Shown here piece by piece: positions 16,444 through 26,725 of a stretch of 64,000 nt of DNA. The notes under the pieces are model-generated. The model did not search any database, had not been told where the DNA came from, and saw only the letters and a program-made list of their open reading frames with translations. Position 1 is the first letter of the stretch; each line of letters begins with the position of its first letter. Made by a program: the position numbers and the translations under genes. Origin of the DNA: UBA11855 sp964591705 (GTDB lineage Archaea; Thermoproteota; Bathyarchaeia; Bathyarchaeales; Bathycorpusculaceae); contig CAZQCX010000002.1 in NCBI GenBank assembly GCA_964591705.1, positions 1 to 64,000 of the forward strand, written 5' to 3'.

Positions 16444-17094
16444 TCAAGGCACGATTTTCTTGAACGCTGACAATACGCCGTGGCAATCACACGCAGTCGC
16501 AACCAAGAACGCAGTCTTTCTGCCAGCCCAATCGAGTAACTCTACCAGTTCGCTGGATTTCAAAGCACCGATTCCAGGGGCAACTGAGTGACTGACCAAC
16601 ACGAATGCTTCAGGGCTGGCGAACTTCAATAGTTCAGTCATAGTGCAGGGTCGTCTTGCTCCAGACGAAGGGCAGAGCACCGGCATGGAACATTTATCAA
16701 TACAATGGTGGTCTCTGTTGAAGCTAGTAATCAGCCGTCCTTTCCCTGCTTGCAGGATAACAGCCTGCGGTAATCTAGACAAAACACCTTCCAGTCCGAC
16801 GGACCAAGGTTGGAGTTCATATTTTGTTCTTGCCAAGTCAGCTGCCAGATGAGTGGGGACCGTTGGAAAAACAAATTCCACATCCAACGTCTCCATCAAA
16901 TTCAAGACTACTTTGAGATCACCTCTGATAAAAAACTCACCCTCAAACTCCACGGAAGATACTGTTTTCAGTCCAAAATGCGTCGCTGCCAAACAATTCG
17001 GATCGACATCAACAACCACAAAACTCATGCCCTTCTCTCTCAGGAGTTCAACTGCGTATGTACCATATTTTCCACCGCCAGCGATTATGTTCAT
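16444..17094 (-). CDS. Rossmann-like protein of unknown function
   Basis: 216 residues. The N-terminus MNIIAGGGKYGTYAVELL is a nucleotide-binding beta-alpha-beta start (GGGKYG), and VVVDVDPNC provides the acidic end of strand 2, as in TrkA/NAD-binding domains. The middle has FVFPTVPTHLAADLA. The C-terminal part has clustered Cys/His (NRDHHCIDKCSMPVLCP, then CDCHG). An NAD(P)-dependent or metal-binding role is possible. It stands between the importer operon and the 16S gene, on the opposite strand to the latter. Confidence 0.6.
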   Translation of the reverse strand: MNIIAGGGKYGTYAVELLREKGMSFVVVDVDPNCLAATHFGLKTVSSVEFEGEFFIRGDLKVVLNLMETLDVEFVFPTVPTHLAADLARTKYELQPWSVGLEGVLSRLPQAVILQAGKGRLITSFNRDHHCIDKCSMPVLCPSSGARRPCTMTELLKFASPEAFVLVSHSVAPGIGALKSSELVELLDWAGRKTAFLVATACDCHGVLSAFKKIVP

Positions 17095-17264
17095 GGCTCT
17101 GAGTCCTGACCTGCTTGTCTGCCAAATATTAGGTCATCTCAATACAGACCATAAAAACTTTCCCTTCAAATTTAGACTGAGCAAACTCGCAAGAAAGAGA
17201 TTAATGCTTCATCCCATGAGAAAAGAAGTGGGTCAATGCGCCAAAAACCTTCAAAACAATGAAA

Positions 17265-17277
17265 GAAACGTTTATAT
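17265..17277 (+). promoter_or_regulatory. Promoter of the 16S rRNA gene
   Basis: A GAAACG BRE-like element is followed by TTTATAT. Transcription would start near 17300, leaving a leader of about 255 bases before the mature 16S. Confidence 0.55.
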
Positions 17278-17316
17278 CCCGTTGAGCAGCTTTGGATTTT
17301 TGGCGATAGTAACAGC

Positions 17317-17406
17317 CCCGCAATTATCACTATGGCGGCGGCTCAACCCTTACCATAAAGGCGAATTTGCCCTGTAGGAATGACGGTGTTGGCCTCCAAT
17401 TGCGGG
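17317..17406 (+). repeat. Inverted repeat in the 16S leader
   Basis: CCCGCAATT (17317-17325) and AATTGCGGG (17398-17406) are perfect 9-base complements. They could close a leader hairpin upstream of the processing stem. Confidence 0.4.
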
Positions 17407-17485
17407 AACAAAAATGACGACCAGACCTGCACAGTTCGGTCCGATCATGGGCTTTGACGTTGTGGAATGCTTCAACCCTCCAAAT

Positions 17486-17502
17486 CCAGTAAGGCGCTTA
17501 AG
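17486..17502 (+). other. Pre-16S processing stem, 5' strand
   Basis: CCAGTAA-GG-CGCTTAAG pairs with CTTAAGCG-T-TTACTGG at 19060-19075 (8 + 7 base pairs around a small bulge). It encloses the 16S gene as expected for the bulge-helix-bulge processing stem cut by tRNA-splicing endonuclease. Confidence 0.6.
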
Positions 17503-17554
17503 GCGAAACGTACCACACACAATTACATCCTGCAGTTCAATGCGGAGTGTCACA

Positions 17555-19050
<1,496 letters not shown>

Positions 19051-19059
19051 TGAAACGAT

Positions 19060-19075
19060 CTTAAGCGTTTACTGG
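19060..19075 (+). other. Pre-16S processing stem, 3' strand
   Basis: CTTAAGCG-T-TTACTGG is complementary to 17486-17502. It starts 10 bases after the mature 3' end. Confidence 0.6.
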
Positions 19076-19149
19076 AGGAGCAAGGAGGAAGCAGAGGAAA
19101 CGTCAAAGCCCAATGAACTATCGTCTCTGTTGTTTTGTGAGTGAAGTGA

Positions 19150-19175
19150 ATATTTGTTTTGTTTGCCTTTTTGTG
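19150..19175 (+). terminator. T-rich terminator of the 16S transcript
   Basis: A T-rich tract (ATTTGTTTTGTTTGCCTTTTTG) about 100 bases after the 16S end, and before the TATA-like region of the next gene. This is consistent with a transcript that carries 16S alone. Confidence 0.35.
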
Positions 19176-19223
19176 GAAAATTAATAAACAAAAAACTCTG
19201 AATTGGAATGTGAAGGCTGAGTT

Positions 19224-19601
19224 GTGAACGAGAAAAAAGAACTGTTGACCATGCTCCGGGAAATGTGGCAGAGGGGAGATTCGTCTCTGCATCGGATTTA
19301 TTCCTCATGGGAAGAGTTGGAGCTACATGTGGATGTCAGAGCCAAGAGAAAAGTGGGTCAGGAGAAGCATGTTTTACGATCCTGCCCAAATTGTGGTGAG
19401 AAGCAGATTGTTGCTGCTTCGGTTGCGGGGTTTTTCCCGTATCAGAATTGTGAGTCATGCAGAGAGGCTTTCTATGTTAACAGAGACTTGACCATAAGAA
19501 GAGTCGGAGCTGAAGAGAGGGAAAACATGGCTGCATCGTGGGTTCAGATAGTTGAAGATCTCAGGAAGAAAAGAATGGCGATAGTGTTCAAACTGGAATA
19601 G
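19224..19601 (+). CDS. Hypothetical zinc-ribbon protein
   Basis: 125 residues starting with GTG. A helical N-terminus (LLTMLREMWQRGD) precedes a four-cysteine ribbon: CPNCG, then CESC 22 residues later. A C-terminal helix follows (SWVQIVEDLRKKRMAIVFKLE). The ribbon suggests nucleic-acid or protein contact. No family is recognised. It lies just after the 16S transcript. Confidence 0.6.
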   Translation: MNEKKELLTMLREMWQRGDSSLHRIYSSWEELELHVDVRAKRKVGQEKHVLRSCPNCGEKQIVAASVAGFFPYQNCESCREAFYVNRDLTIRRVGAEERENMAASWVQIVEDLRKKRMAIVFKLE

Positions 19602-19800
19602 AGATGCTGGGTCAGTGAAAGGTCTGTTTTTCGATGCTTCTGCTGCAATCGCAACGGTATTGCGACTATGAACCGGGTTGCGCTGGGTGCGCGTGAAGTT
19701 GTTGAAAGGTAAAGGAATGCTGTGGGAAACTAGTGATTGCCTTACTATGCAATTGAATTTGCAGCAAAAAAGAAAAAGGGATGTGTTTTTGGCTTTTTGC

Positions 19801-20298
19801 TTACTGGGTTGATGTGGCCGGGACTGCGGCTGATGGAACAACCTGTTTTGCTTGAACAACGACTGTACCTGCCATGCGGTCGCTGTACTTCTGCCTCTTG
19901 TCGCCAGCAGTTGCTACACCGAGCAGCCAGTCGAGGAGCAGAAAGACCCAGAAGATTTTGCTGATATTGCGAATGAATGATTGCCCGTAGCTAACCTTTC
20001 CGCCATTAACGGTCTGAACTTGCAAGCCAAAGATTCTTTTTCCGAGAGTCCCTCCCCATGTGACTTCGAGGACAAGGAAGTATAGCACTGAGAGGATGCC
20101 GGTCACGAGCGGTATTATCAGCACATATCCCCAAGCATTCCATACACCCGAGAGAGCGCCTACGAAAAGAAACGGCACAAACAAGACCATCGCTAGGACA
20201 GCGGCGATGATGGCGAGTATGATACTGTCAACGATGAAAGCAACTAACCGCAGGAGCCAATGACCCATATCAATTTGCGAACTGCTATCTGTAGACAT
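19801..20298 (-). CDS. RDD family membrane protein
   Basis: About 165 residues. The RDD signature is near the N-terminus (LLRLVAFIVDSIIL), followed by three TM segments, GGTLGKRIFGLQVQ, and a short Ala/Pro/Thr tail. RDD proteins are membrane proteins of mostly unknown role, some implicated in ion or compatible-solute transport. The ATG at 20298 begins MSTDSSSQID; upstream codons in frame are not typical. Confidence 0.82.
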   Translation of the reverse strand: MSTDSSSQIDMGHWLLRLVAFIVDSIILAIIAAVLAMVLFVPFLFVGALSGVWNAWGYVLIIPLVTGILSVLYFLVLEVTWGGTLGKRIFGLQVQTVNGGKVSYGQSFIRNISKIFWVFLLLDWLLGVATAGDKRQKYSDRMAGTVVVQAKQVVPSAAVPATSTQ

Positions 20299-20547
20299 TC
20301 TTTTCAGCCTAAACAGGTATTTGTGGCTTACAATTAATATCATTTTCCATAGGTTTAACCAACAGAAGAAAGATTGTTGTTCCGTGCTTGGAGCGAGTAC
20401 TCTTTCTCGGCAAATCCGTTTGCATATTGTTATGCTTTCCAAAGGGCATTGCCGTTGCCAGCAGCTTTTTCCAGTTCTCGGGGCATCGACCAATCTCTAG
20501 GTAGGACCTGTTGTGATTCTGTCTTTTGGAAGTAATCCTGAAAAAAG

Positions 20548-20556
20548 TTTTTATAA
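20548..20556 (+). promoter_or_regulatory. TATA box of the coiled-coil membrane protein gene
   Basis: TTTTTATAA at 20548-20556, about 37 bases before the ATG at 20591. It supports that start over the longer frame from 20513. Confidence 0.5.
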
Positions 20557-20590
20557 GCACTTTTTCATGTTGCAACAAGTGACTTATAGC

Positions 20591-21214
20591 ATGACTGCAG
20601 AAGCAAGTGAGAAGAAAGTTGTGAAAAGAGCAACAGTTATTTTCCTTGGGGTTGTCTGCATAATCCTTTCTGCAAGTTTGGTGGCGACGTTAGTTCTCTA
20701 TTTGCCGACTTTGAACGCGGTGAGTCAGTTGAAATCTGAGATTGCTGCCAAAAACAATGTTATCGGTTCACAGAATTCCACGATAAGCTCTCAGATCCAG
20801 CAAATCACTGCCCTTCAGAACAGCCTGCAGCAGGCATCTGATAAAGATGAGGAAATTGATTACCTTAGGAGTTATGTCTCAGATCTCTTGAATATAATCT
20901 ACATGAATGCCTCTGCAACTCTGTTGCGAAACCAGGGTGTACAGTTGGGGGCGAATGATAGCTTCAGCCTCTGGAGTGACTACCTCACCTACGCTGGTTA
21001 CATTACCGTTCAGGTGCAGTCAAGCAGCAACACAACTTATGTGCAAGTCACCTACACAGCCTTCGAAGTTTATTATGACGAGAAGATCGTCGTAGGCACC
21101 GACGGCGTAGCTTCTTTTCCGGTTCTTCCAACGTCGATGATTGATATAAGGCTGGGCAATAGTGAACCATCAGAGGTTGTCAGCGCCACTGTTACAGTTG
21201 TGTATCGATTCTAG
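20591..21214 (+). CDS. Membrane-anchored coiled-coil protein
   Basis: About 207 residues. There is one TM helix (about 17-40: VIFLGVVCIILSASLVATLV), then a heptad-type coiled coil (VSQLKSEIAAKNNVIGSQ... ISSQIQQITALQNSLQQ). The C-terminal domain is beta-rich and extracytoplasmic (YAGYITVQVQSSSNTTYVQV, NxS/T sites). Such proteins are common in archaeal envelopes, and the role is unknown. It stands alone, converging with leuS. Confidence 0.6.
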   Translation: MTAEASEKKVVKRATVIFLGVVCIILSASLVATLVLYLPTLNAVSQLKSEIAAKNNVIGSQNSTISSQIQQITALQNSLQQASDKDEEIDYLRSYVSDLLNIIYMNASATLLRNQGVQLGANDSFSLWSDYLTYAGYITVQVQSSSNTTYVQVTYTAFEVYYDEKIVVGTDGVASFPVLPTSMIDIRLGNSEPSEVVSATVTVVYRF

Positions 21215-21303
21215 TTCCCCTTCCTTTCTTAATTCTTCGCTTAAGATTAAGCGAATATGACTCTTGGAAAAGTGGTCTATCGAAAAGCTTCGATTTGCAG
21301 TCA

Positions 21304-24186
21304 TTATTCGATATATATAGCGGGTTGCGCGGGGATTGCCAACTGAGCCCTTTTCTTAGGGTCGTATCTTCCCGGGTCCTCTTCGTTGCACACTGTGATT
21401 TCAGCATCGAAACGTTCTCTCAGGAAGGGCAATGCTTCTGCGATAATTCTTTTCTCTTCCATCTGTTTGATTCGACGCAAGTTTGCTTTCCTTTCGGTCG
21501 AGAATTTGTTCAAGTTTTTGATAAGCTTCGGCACTAAGGCTGCAGCATCCTTCATATGTGATTTGAAGGCAGGATCAGCACTGATTTCCTTCATTACGTT
21601 ACCCATTCCAGCTTCGCCAGTTTCCGCTTTTTCCAGGACCTTGCTAGACAAATCATGCTTCCATGCTGCAGCAGTGTAATAGAATATGTGTTTTGGTGCA
21701 ATCTTTGTGGCTCTCAGCACGGATAGCGTGTCGTCGATCAGATCAATCAGCAGGTTTTCCCTCTCTTCGGCGGTTAGGTCCAGTTTTTCTCCGTCAGCTT
21801 TTGGCCACTCAGCCAGAGAAACAAATCCAGTACCGCCTATTCTGCTCCATAATTCCTCACAGGTATATGGTGCGAATGGCGCCATGAGCCTGACCCATGC
21901 TTCAACACACTCGCGAATCGATCCAGGACCTGCTTTCCCGCGTCTTTGAATGTACCAGCGAAAGTCGTTCCATGTTTCGAAAAAAGCAACCTGTAATGCC
22001 GTTCTTGTCTTAAGCTCGTCAAGACCTGTGGAGACGCTGGTTATACGCTTTTGGAGCTTGCTTTGTAGCCATTGTTCCAAGTGACGTATAGTCTTGTTTT
22101 TTGCTGATTTGTGGAGATCTTCGACGAATTTGCCCCATGCTTCCAATTTGCTCTGTACATCAGAGACATTATCGCTTCGCCAGTCTGGGTCATTCATTTC
22201 TTCTGCGCCCAGCAGTAGAGCACAACGTGTGGCGTCTGCGCCATATCGTTCAACCGCGCCTTTCATTGTTATGAAATTGCCCTTTGACTTATGCATTTGT
22301 TTGCCCTCAATCATTAGCATGCCATTCACGCCGATGGCGCGTGGCCACAGTTCAGGCGGAAACAAAGCGACATGATGGAAGATGCAGAAAGTCAGGTGAT
22401 TTGGCACAAGTTCTTTGGCTGATATCCTGAGGTCGAAAGGGTACCAGTACAGGAACTCTTGTCGCATCGCGTCTATGGTGTCGGCGCTTATCCCTGTTTT
22501 GAGGCTTACAGTTGTGGTGTTTCCCTTTCCTAGGAAAACGTAGTCAAGCATTTCGTGTGTTATTGCTTCGGGATTTATTCTTCGTTCGTTGATGTGTTTG
22601 CTGATTGTGTAAAATGCCATGTAGACTGTGCTATCGCTCAGGGTCTCTACTATCCAGCCTTTTCCCCAAGGAAGTGGAGTCCCGAATCCTGTTGTCCTTG
22701 CGCACGCCCATTCCTTCAGCCAGTCGATCACAGCTATGAACCATTGTCTAGCTGTCTGCGGAAAAAGTTTCATTCCGGCCACGGCTTCTTTCGCTTTTTG
22801 CTTCCATCTAGGATCCGAATAGTTGAGGAACCATTGGTCGCTAAGGACTTTTACGACGCATGGCGTCAGGCATCTGCAGAGTACTGGTTGAGGCAGATCG
22901 AACATCGAGTCAGCCACTCCGCTTTGTCTTAAGTCTCGTACGAGAGCGTCCTTGACATCACGAACGAGCTTTCCCGCGTAAGGACCACAGTTCTCGTTGA
23001 GAACGCCAGCGTGGAATTCTTTCTTGTAGAGTTCTTTCGTGGCTTCCTCAGCTTTGGGGTCGTATTGATTTCTCACGCCCATTTGCTCGACAATTTCTAT
23101 GGCTGGGAACGCACCATACCCTTCAACCCTAATCAGGGATATGGGTTTGATATGCTGCACTTTTTCGTAAGCAATTCCGAACTCCTTCAATGCCTCAGGT
23201 TTTTCTTGAAGATCCTTCAGGGCGAGCCAGTCGTAGGGTGCATGGCCTGGCACACTATACACCACGCCAGTTGTTTGTTTCGGGTCGACGAACCAGCCGG
23301 GCAATATTGGATATACTGCTTTTGTTAGGGGGTGGGCGAAAGTCTTTCCTATCAGATCCCTGCCTTTGAATGTGCGTTTCACTTGGACTTTTCTGTCCTG
23401 CTCGCTGAGTTTGGCTGCGGCTTCTTGACTGATTATCCAAGTTTCCTCGTTGACAGATGCCTCAACGTAAACGGCGTCCGGATTGATCCACAGGTTAGTA
23501 ACGCCATAGATCGTTTCCGGTCTGAATGTGGCCGCTGGCAAGAATGTATGATCATCCAGCTTATATTTTATGAGAACGTATTCCTCAGGAGTGACGCCTT
23601 CGCCCACTTGACGGTCATGGTCGCCGGTTGGGCTTTTATCTCTCGGGCACCAGACGACGGGGTGTGTGCCTTTCGAAACGAAGCCCTTGTCCTTGAGGTT
23701 CTTGTACTGCCACTCGATGAATTTCTTATATGCGGGCATGGCAGTTGTGAATTCGCGCCGCCAGTCAATTGAGAATCCAGTGGCTTTGGCAGCTGCCCGA
23801 CCCTCGTTTGTGTAGTATTGAGCCATATAGAGCGGGTCAACAAACTTCTTCAATTCGGTTTCAGGCACACCATCGACTTCCGACAAAACGCGTATGAAAG
23901 CCTCATCGCCCTTTGCCACGCGCTCACTAGCCCCCAGAAGCGGTTGGCCTGTCCAATGCCAAGACCACGGCCAAAGAACATTGTAGCCCTGCATGCGTTT
24001 GAAGCGCACGTAGGCATCTACACGAGTAGCTGTGAAGGTGTGACCCACATGCAGAGGCCCGTTCATGTAAGGGTATGGAAAAGTGACCAAAATCTTCTTC
24101 CGTCGCGGGTCAGGGTCAGCCTCGAATATGTGAGCTTCTTCCCAGCGGCGTAGCCATTTTTCTTCGGTTTGCTTGGTCTGACTCAT
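21304..24186 (-). CDS. leuS: Leucyl-tRNA synthetase (archaeal type)
   Basis: This 960-residue class I synthetase charges tRNA-Leu. The HIGH motif is HVGH (46-49) in PYPYMNGPLHVGHTFTATR, and the KMSKS-like motif is KSKGN in GKQMHKSKGNF. The CP1 editing domain lies between them. The large C-terminal anticodon-binding part (EELWSRIGG... SVLRATKIAPKHIF) is of archaeal/eukaryotic type. The frame is intact over 2.9 kb. Confidence 0.96.
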   Translation of the reverse strand: MSQTKQTEEKWLRRWEEAHIFEADPDPRRKKILVTFPYPYMNGPLHVGHTFTATRVDAYVRFKRMQGYNVLWPWSWHWTGQPLLGASERVAKGDEAFIRVLSEVDGVPETELKKFVDPLYMAQYYTNEGRAAAKATGFSIDWRREFTTAMPAYKKFIEWQYKNLKDKGFVSKGTHPVVWCPRDKSPTGDHDRQVGEGVTPEEYVLIKYKLDDHTFLPAATFRPETIYGVTNLWINPDAVYVEASVNEETWIISQEAAAKLSEQDRKVQVKRTFKGRDLIGKTFAHPLTKAVYPILPGWFVDPKQTTGVVYSVPGHAPYDWLALKDLQEKPEALKEFGIAYEKVQHIKPISLIRVEGYGAFPAIEIVEQMGVRNQYDPKAEEATKELYKKEFHAGVLNENCGPYAGKLVRDVKDALVRDLRQSGVADSMFDLPQPVLCRCLTPCVVKVLSDQWFLNYSDPRWKQKAKEAVAGMKLFPQTARQWFIAVIDWLKEWACARTTGFGTPLPWGKGWIVETLSDSTVYMAFYTISKHINERRINPEAITHEMLDYVFLGKGNTTTVSLKTGISADTIDAMRQEFLYWYPFDLRISAKELVPNHLTFCIFHHVALFPPELWPRAIGVNGMLMIEGKQMHKSKGNFITMKGAVERYGADATRCALLLGAEEMNDPDWRSDNVSDVQSKLEAWGKFVEDLHKSAKNKTIRHLEQWLQSKLQKRITSVSTGLDELKTRTALQVAFFETWNDFRWYIQRRGKAGPGSIRECVEAWVRLMAPFAPYTCEELWSRIGGTGFVSLAEWPKADGEKLDLTAEERENLLIDLIDDTLSVLRATKIAPKHIFYYTAAAWKHDLSSKVLEKAETGEAGMGNVMKEISADPAFKSHMKDAAALVPKLIKNLNKFSTERKANLRRIKQMEEKRIIAEALPFLRERFDAEITVCNEEDPGRYDPKKRAQLAIPAQPAIYIE

Positions 24187-24285
24187 GAAACTTGTTGAAT
24201 CTTGCCCACAGCTATTAAGAGTTATGCTTCAATTCCAGCTGTGGACCTAAAATATCAAATAGAGAATGCACCTATAGAGGGGAGC

Positions 24286-25287
24286 ATGGACTCTGAGCAG
24301 GAACTGATCAAAGCCGTCAAGAGCATTGTGATGAAGAGAGGCAGAGAGGCTGTGAAAATTGCTCGAAAGGAAATCTTGAAAACAGCGGAAAAAGGCGGAA
24401 TTGTTTCTGAGGCATTAGAACATTTTGCGAAAGTGACGCTTGCGGGTGGACTGCCCGTCTTTCCGGCTTTGGTTTCGCTTTGCAGGGAAGCTGTTGATGG
24501 AAAGACAGAGAAGACTGCCGCTGTAGGCGCAGCTCTGACCATTATCGCAGGGACAGCAGATGTTCACGATGACATTATTGACCAGTCAGCTGTTAAGTAT
24601 TCTAAGAAGACTGTTTTTGGGAAGTTTGGCGGCCCTATTGCACTTCTCGCGGGAGATGCCCTGCTATCCCAAGGATTGGTTCTCCTTCTGGAAGAATGTG
24701 AAGCGTTATCCAGAGACCAGAGAAAAGCGATTATGTCCTTGGTTTCTGATGCTGTTTTTGAGATTGGAAATGCTGAAGCCATTGAAACTCGGCTAATGAG
24801 AAGGATTGACATTGAGGCAGAGGACTTGTTTGCGGTGATTAAGCTGAAAGCTGTTGTCCCAGAAGTTCACTGTAAGATTGGAGGAATCTTGGGAGGTGCC
24901 TCAGAAGAAGTACTCGAGTCTTTAGGGATCTATGGAAGAACCTTCGGGGTAGCCTCTTTGGTTAGGGATGAATTTCTTGATATGTTAGACTGTTCTGAGC
25001 TGCAGAATCGGTTGAGGAACGAATGCCCACCGCTTCCTATGCTTTATGCTCTCAAGAATCCGGGAATAAAAAATAGCATTGAAGAATTCTTGCACGAACG
25101 TAAACTAAGAATGGAAGACTTTCAAGCCGTGTCAACACTCGTTCTCGAATCTATGGAAGCAAAAGCCCTTGCTGACGAGGTCAAACCTACGATCCAAATG
25201 AAGCTATCCCCCGATCCCTTCCAAGCGAACCCTCTAACAAAAAGGGAGACAGCCTTATTACTGAGGGCTGCTATATCAGGGTTGTAG
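24286..25287 (+). CDS. Polyprenyl synthetase family protein
   Basis: About 333 residues from the ATG at 24286, which has a GAGGGG ribosome-binding site; a TTG at 24202 would add 28. The first aspartate motif is DDIID (residues 95-99). The second is DEFLD (227-231), in which the second Asp is Glu. These motifs bind Mg-diphosphate in chain-elongating isoprenyl synthases. The variant motif, and the lack of neighbours from lipid synthesis, leave open whether it makes geranylgeranyl-PP or another chain. Confidence 0.72.
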   Translation: MDSEQELIKAVKSIVMKRGREAVKIARKEILKTAEKGGIVSEALEHFAKVTLAGGLPVFPALVSLCREAVDGKTEKTAAVGAALTIIAGTADVHDDIIDQSAVKYSKKTVFGKFGGPIALLAGDALLSQGLVLLLEECEALSRDQRKAIMSLVSDAVFEIGNAEAIETRLMRRIDIEAEDLFAVIKLKAVVPEVHCKIGGILGGASEEVLESLGIYGRTFGVASLVRDEFLDMLDCSELQNRLRNECPPLPMLYALKNPGIKNSIEEFLHERKLRMEDFQAVSTLVLESMEAKALADEVKPTIQMKLSPDPFQANPLTKRETALLLRAAISGL

Positions 25288-25477
25288 TTTGGAGTTTATC
25301 TCCAGCCTGCGATTCTAACTGGTTTCTTTGCCATTGTTTACCTTCTCCATCTCTCCAGATGTGTATATATGTAGTACAGATCTGCTTTTAAGCTTTGCTA
25401 TTTGTATACCGTAACTACAGATTTGGGATTCTCAACCCTTAAAGATCTAAAAACTCAGAACAACACATGCGATCACA

Positions 25478-26701
25478 ATGCTAGCGAAGGCATTCTCCAA
25501 AGGGATTGGAACAAACAGGAAAACTCTAGCTGTGAATGTAGTGCTCTTTGTGAGCGCTTTCATATGGTATTTTTATGCATTTGATTATCTAAGGCGAATG
25601 GCAGATTTCAACAATCTGGCAAGTTGGGGAACGACTTTTTTGGGGATATCCTCAGCTGCACTGGTGGGCACTTTGTTCATAGAGAAATTCAAGCGCAGAT
25701 TCTTTTTCCTTCGCATCTGGATCCTTGCAGGTATTCCCCTGTCAGTGAGTCCAATCGTGGCAAATGCAACAACAACCGTCGGAATACTGGCCATATCTGC
25801 AGTGATAGGAGCGTATTTTGGCTTTGGCATACCTATATGCATGGGTTATTTTGCGGCTTCGGCGGGAACGGAGAAACGCGCTCGCCTTGGAGGGGTGACC
25901 GTGCTCTTCATGGGTGTAGGTCTCTTTTTCTTTGGGAATTTGGTGATTGAAGATGCAGTTTTGACTTCGCTTGTTCTTGCGTCTCTACAAATCGGCGCCC
26001 TTGCTTTTCTTGTTCTTCTCAAACCAGAAGAGAGACCGGCCTTGAAAGAGAATAGAGTGTCGTATAGATTCGTGATTTCTTACAAACCTTTTCTTCTCTA
26101 TTTTGTCCCCTGGATAATGTTCTGTCTGGTTAACAACCTTACGTCCGGAGTTAAGAGCAGTCTATTTCCTAATGATGCTCAGTTTGTCTATAACTCAGAA
26201 ATTGCAGCTAACTTGTTAGCTGGCATTTTCGCTGTCTTGGGCGGTTTCTTTGCAGACGCCATAGGAAGAAAGCGTCTGGCGGTGGTAGGATTTGCTTCAC
26301 TGGGAATGGCATACGCATTTCTTGGTTTCTCTTCAGCAGGTAACCTGTTTGCATGGTATTTCTATACCGCAGTCGATGGTATTGCCTGGGGAGCTTTCTA
26401 TACGATTTTCCTGATTACGCTGTGGGGTGACTTGGCGCAGCACAGGAATGCTGAGAAATTTTATGCAATTGGAAGCTTGCCTTATATATTTTCCAACTTT
26501 GCACGCCTATCCATCGGGTCATTCATTACAAGTTCAATAACAGAAACATACCAGATCTTCTCGTTTGCAAGCCTTTTCATATTTGCTGCAGTTCTCCCAT
26601 TAATCTTTGCTCCTGAAACGCTTCCTGAGAAGGTAATCAAAGAGAGAGAGCTTGAGATCTACGTCAAGCAAGCTCAAGAAATCGCTCAGAAATACTATTA
26701 A
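25478..26701 (+). CDS. MFS family transporter
   Basis: 407 residues with about 12 TM helices. The intracellular loop motif is seen as GGFFADAIGRKRLAVVGF (residues about 255-272), and the halves are joined by a charged segment (LKPEERPALKENRVSY). The substrate is unknown. It lies 24 bases before a radical SAM peptide-modifying enzyme on the same strand, so export of that enzyme's product is possible (inference). Confidence 0.82.
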   Translation: MLAKAFSKGIGTNRKTLAVNVVLFVSAFIWYFYAFDYLRRMADFNNLASWGTTFLGISSAALVGTLFIEKFKRRFFFLRIWILAGIPLSVSPIVANATTTVGILAISAVIGAYFGFGIPICMGYFAASAGTEKRARLGGVTVLFMGVGLFFFGNLVIEDAVLTSLVLASLQIGALAFLVLLKPEERPALKENRVSYRFVISYKPFLLYFVPWIMFCLVNNLTSGVKSSLFPNDAQFVYNSEIAANLLAGIFAVLGGFFADAIGRKRLAVVGFASLGMAYAFLGFSSAGNLFAWYFYTAVDGIAWGAFYTIFLITLWGDLAQHRNAEKFYAIGSLPYIFSNFARLSIGSFITSSITETYQIFSFASLFIFAAVLPLIFAPETLPEKVIKERELEIYVKQAQEIAQKYY

Positions 26702-26725
26702 GCCATTCTTGTTCTACCAAGAGCC

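Noticed and set aside
16853..17377. 174-codon plus-strand frame
   Set aside because: It is mostly the antisense of the Rossmann-like gene and runs into the 16S promoter; Ser/Thr/Pro-rich shadow composition.
19051..19223. Start of a 23S gene or a spacer tRNA after 16S
   Set aside because: No tRNA fold and no 23S 5' sequence; the next gene begins at 19224.
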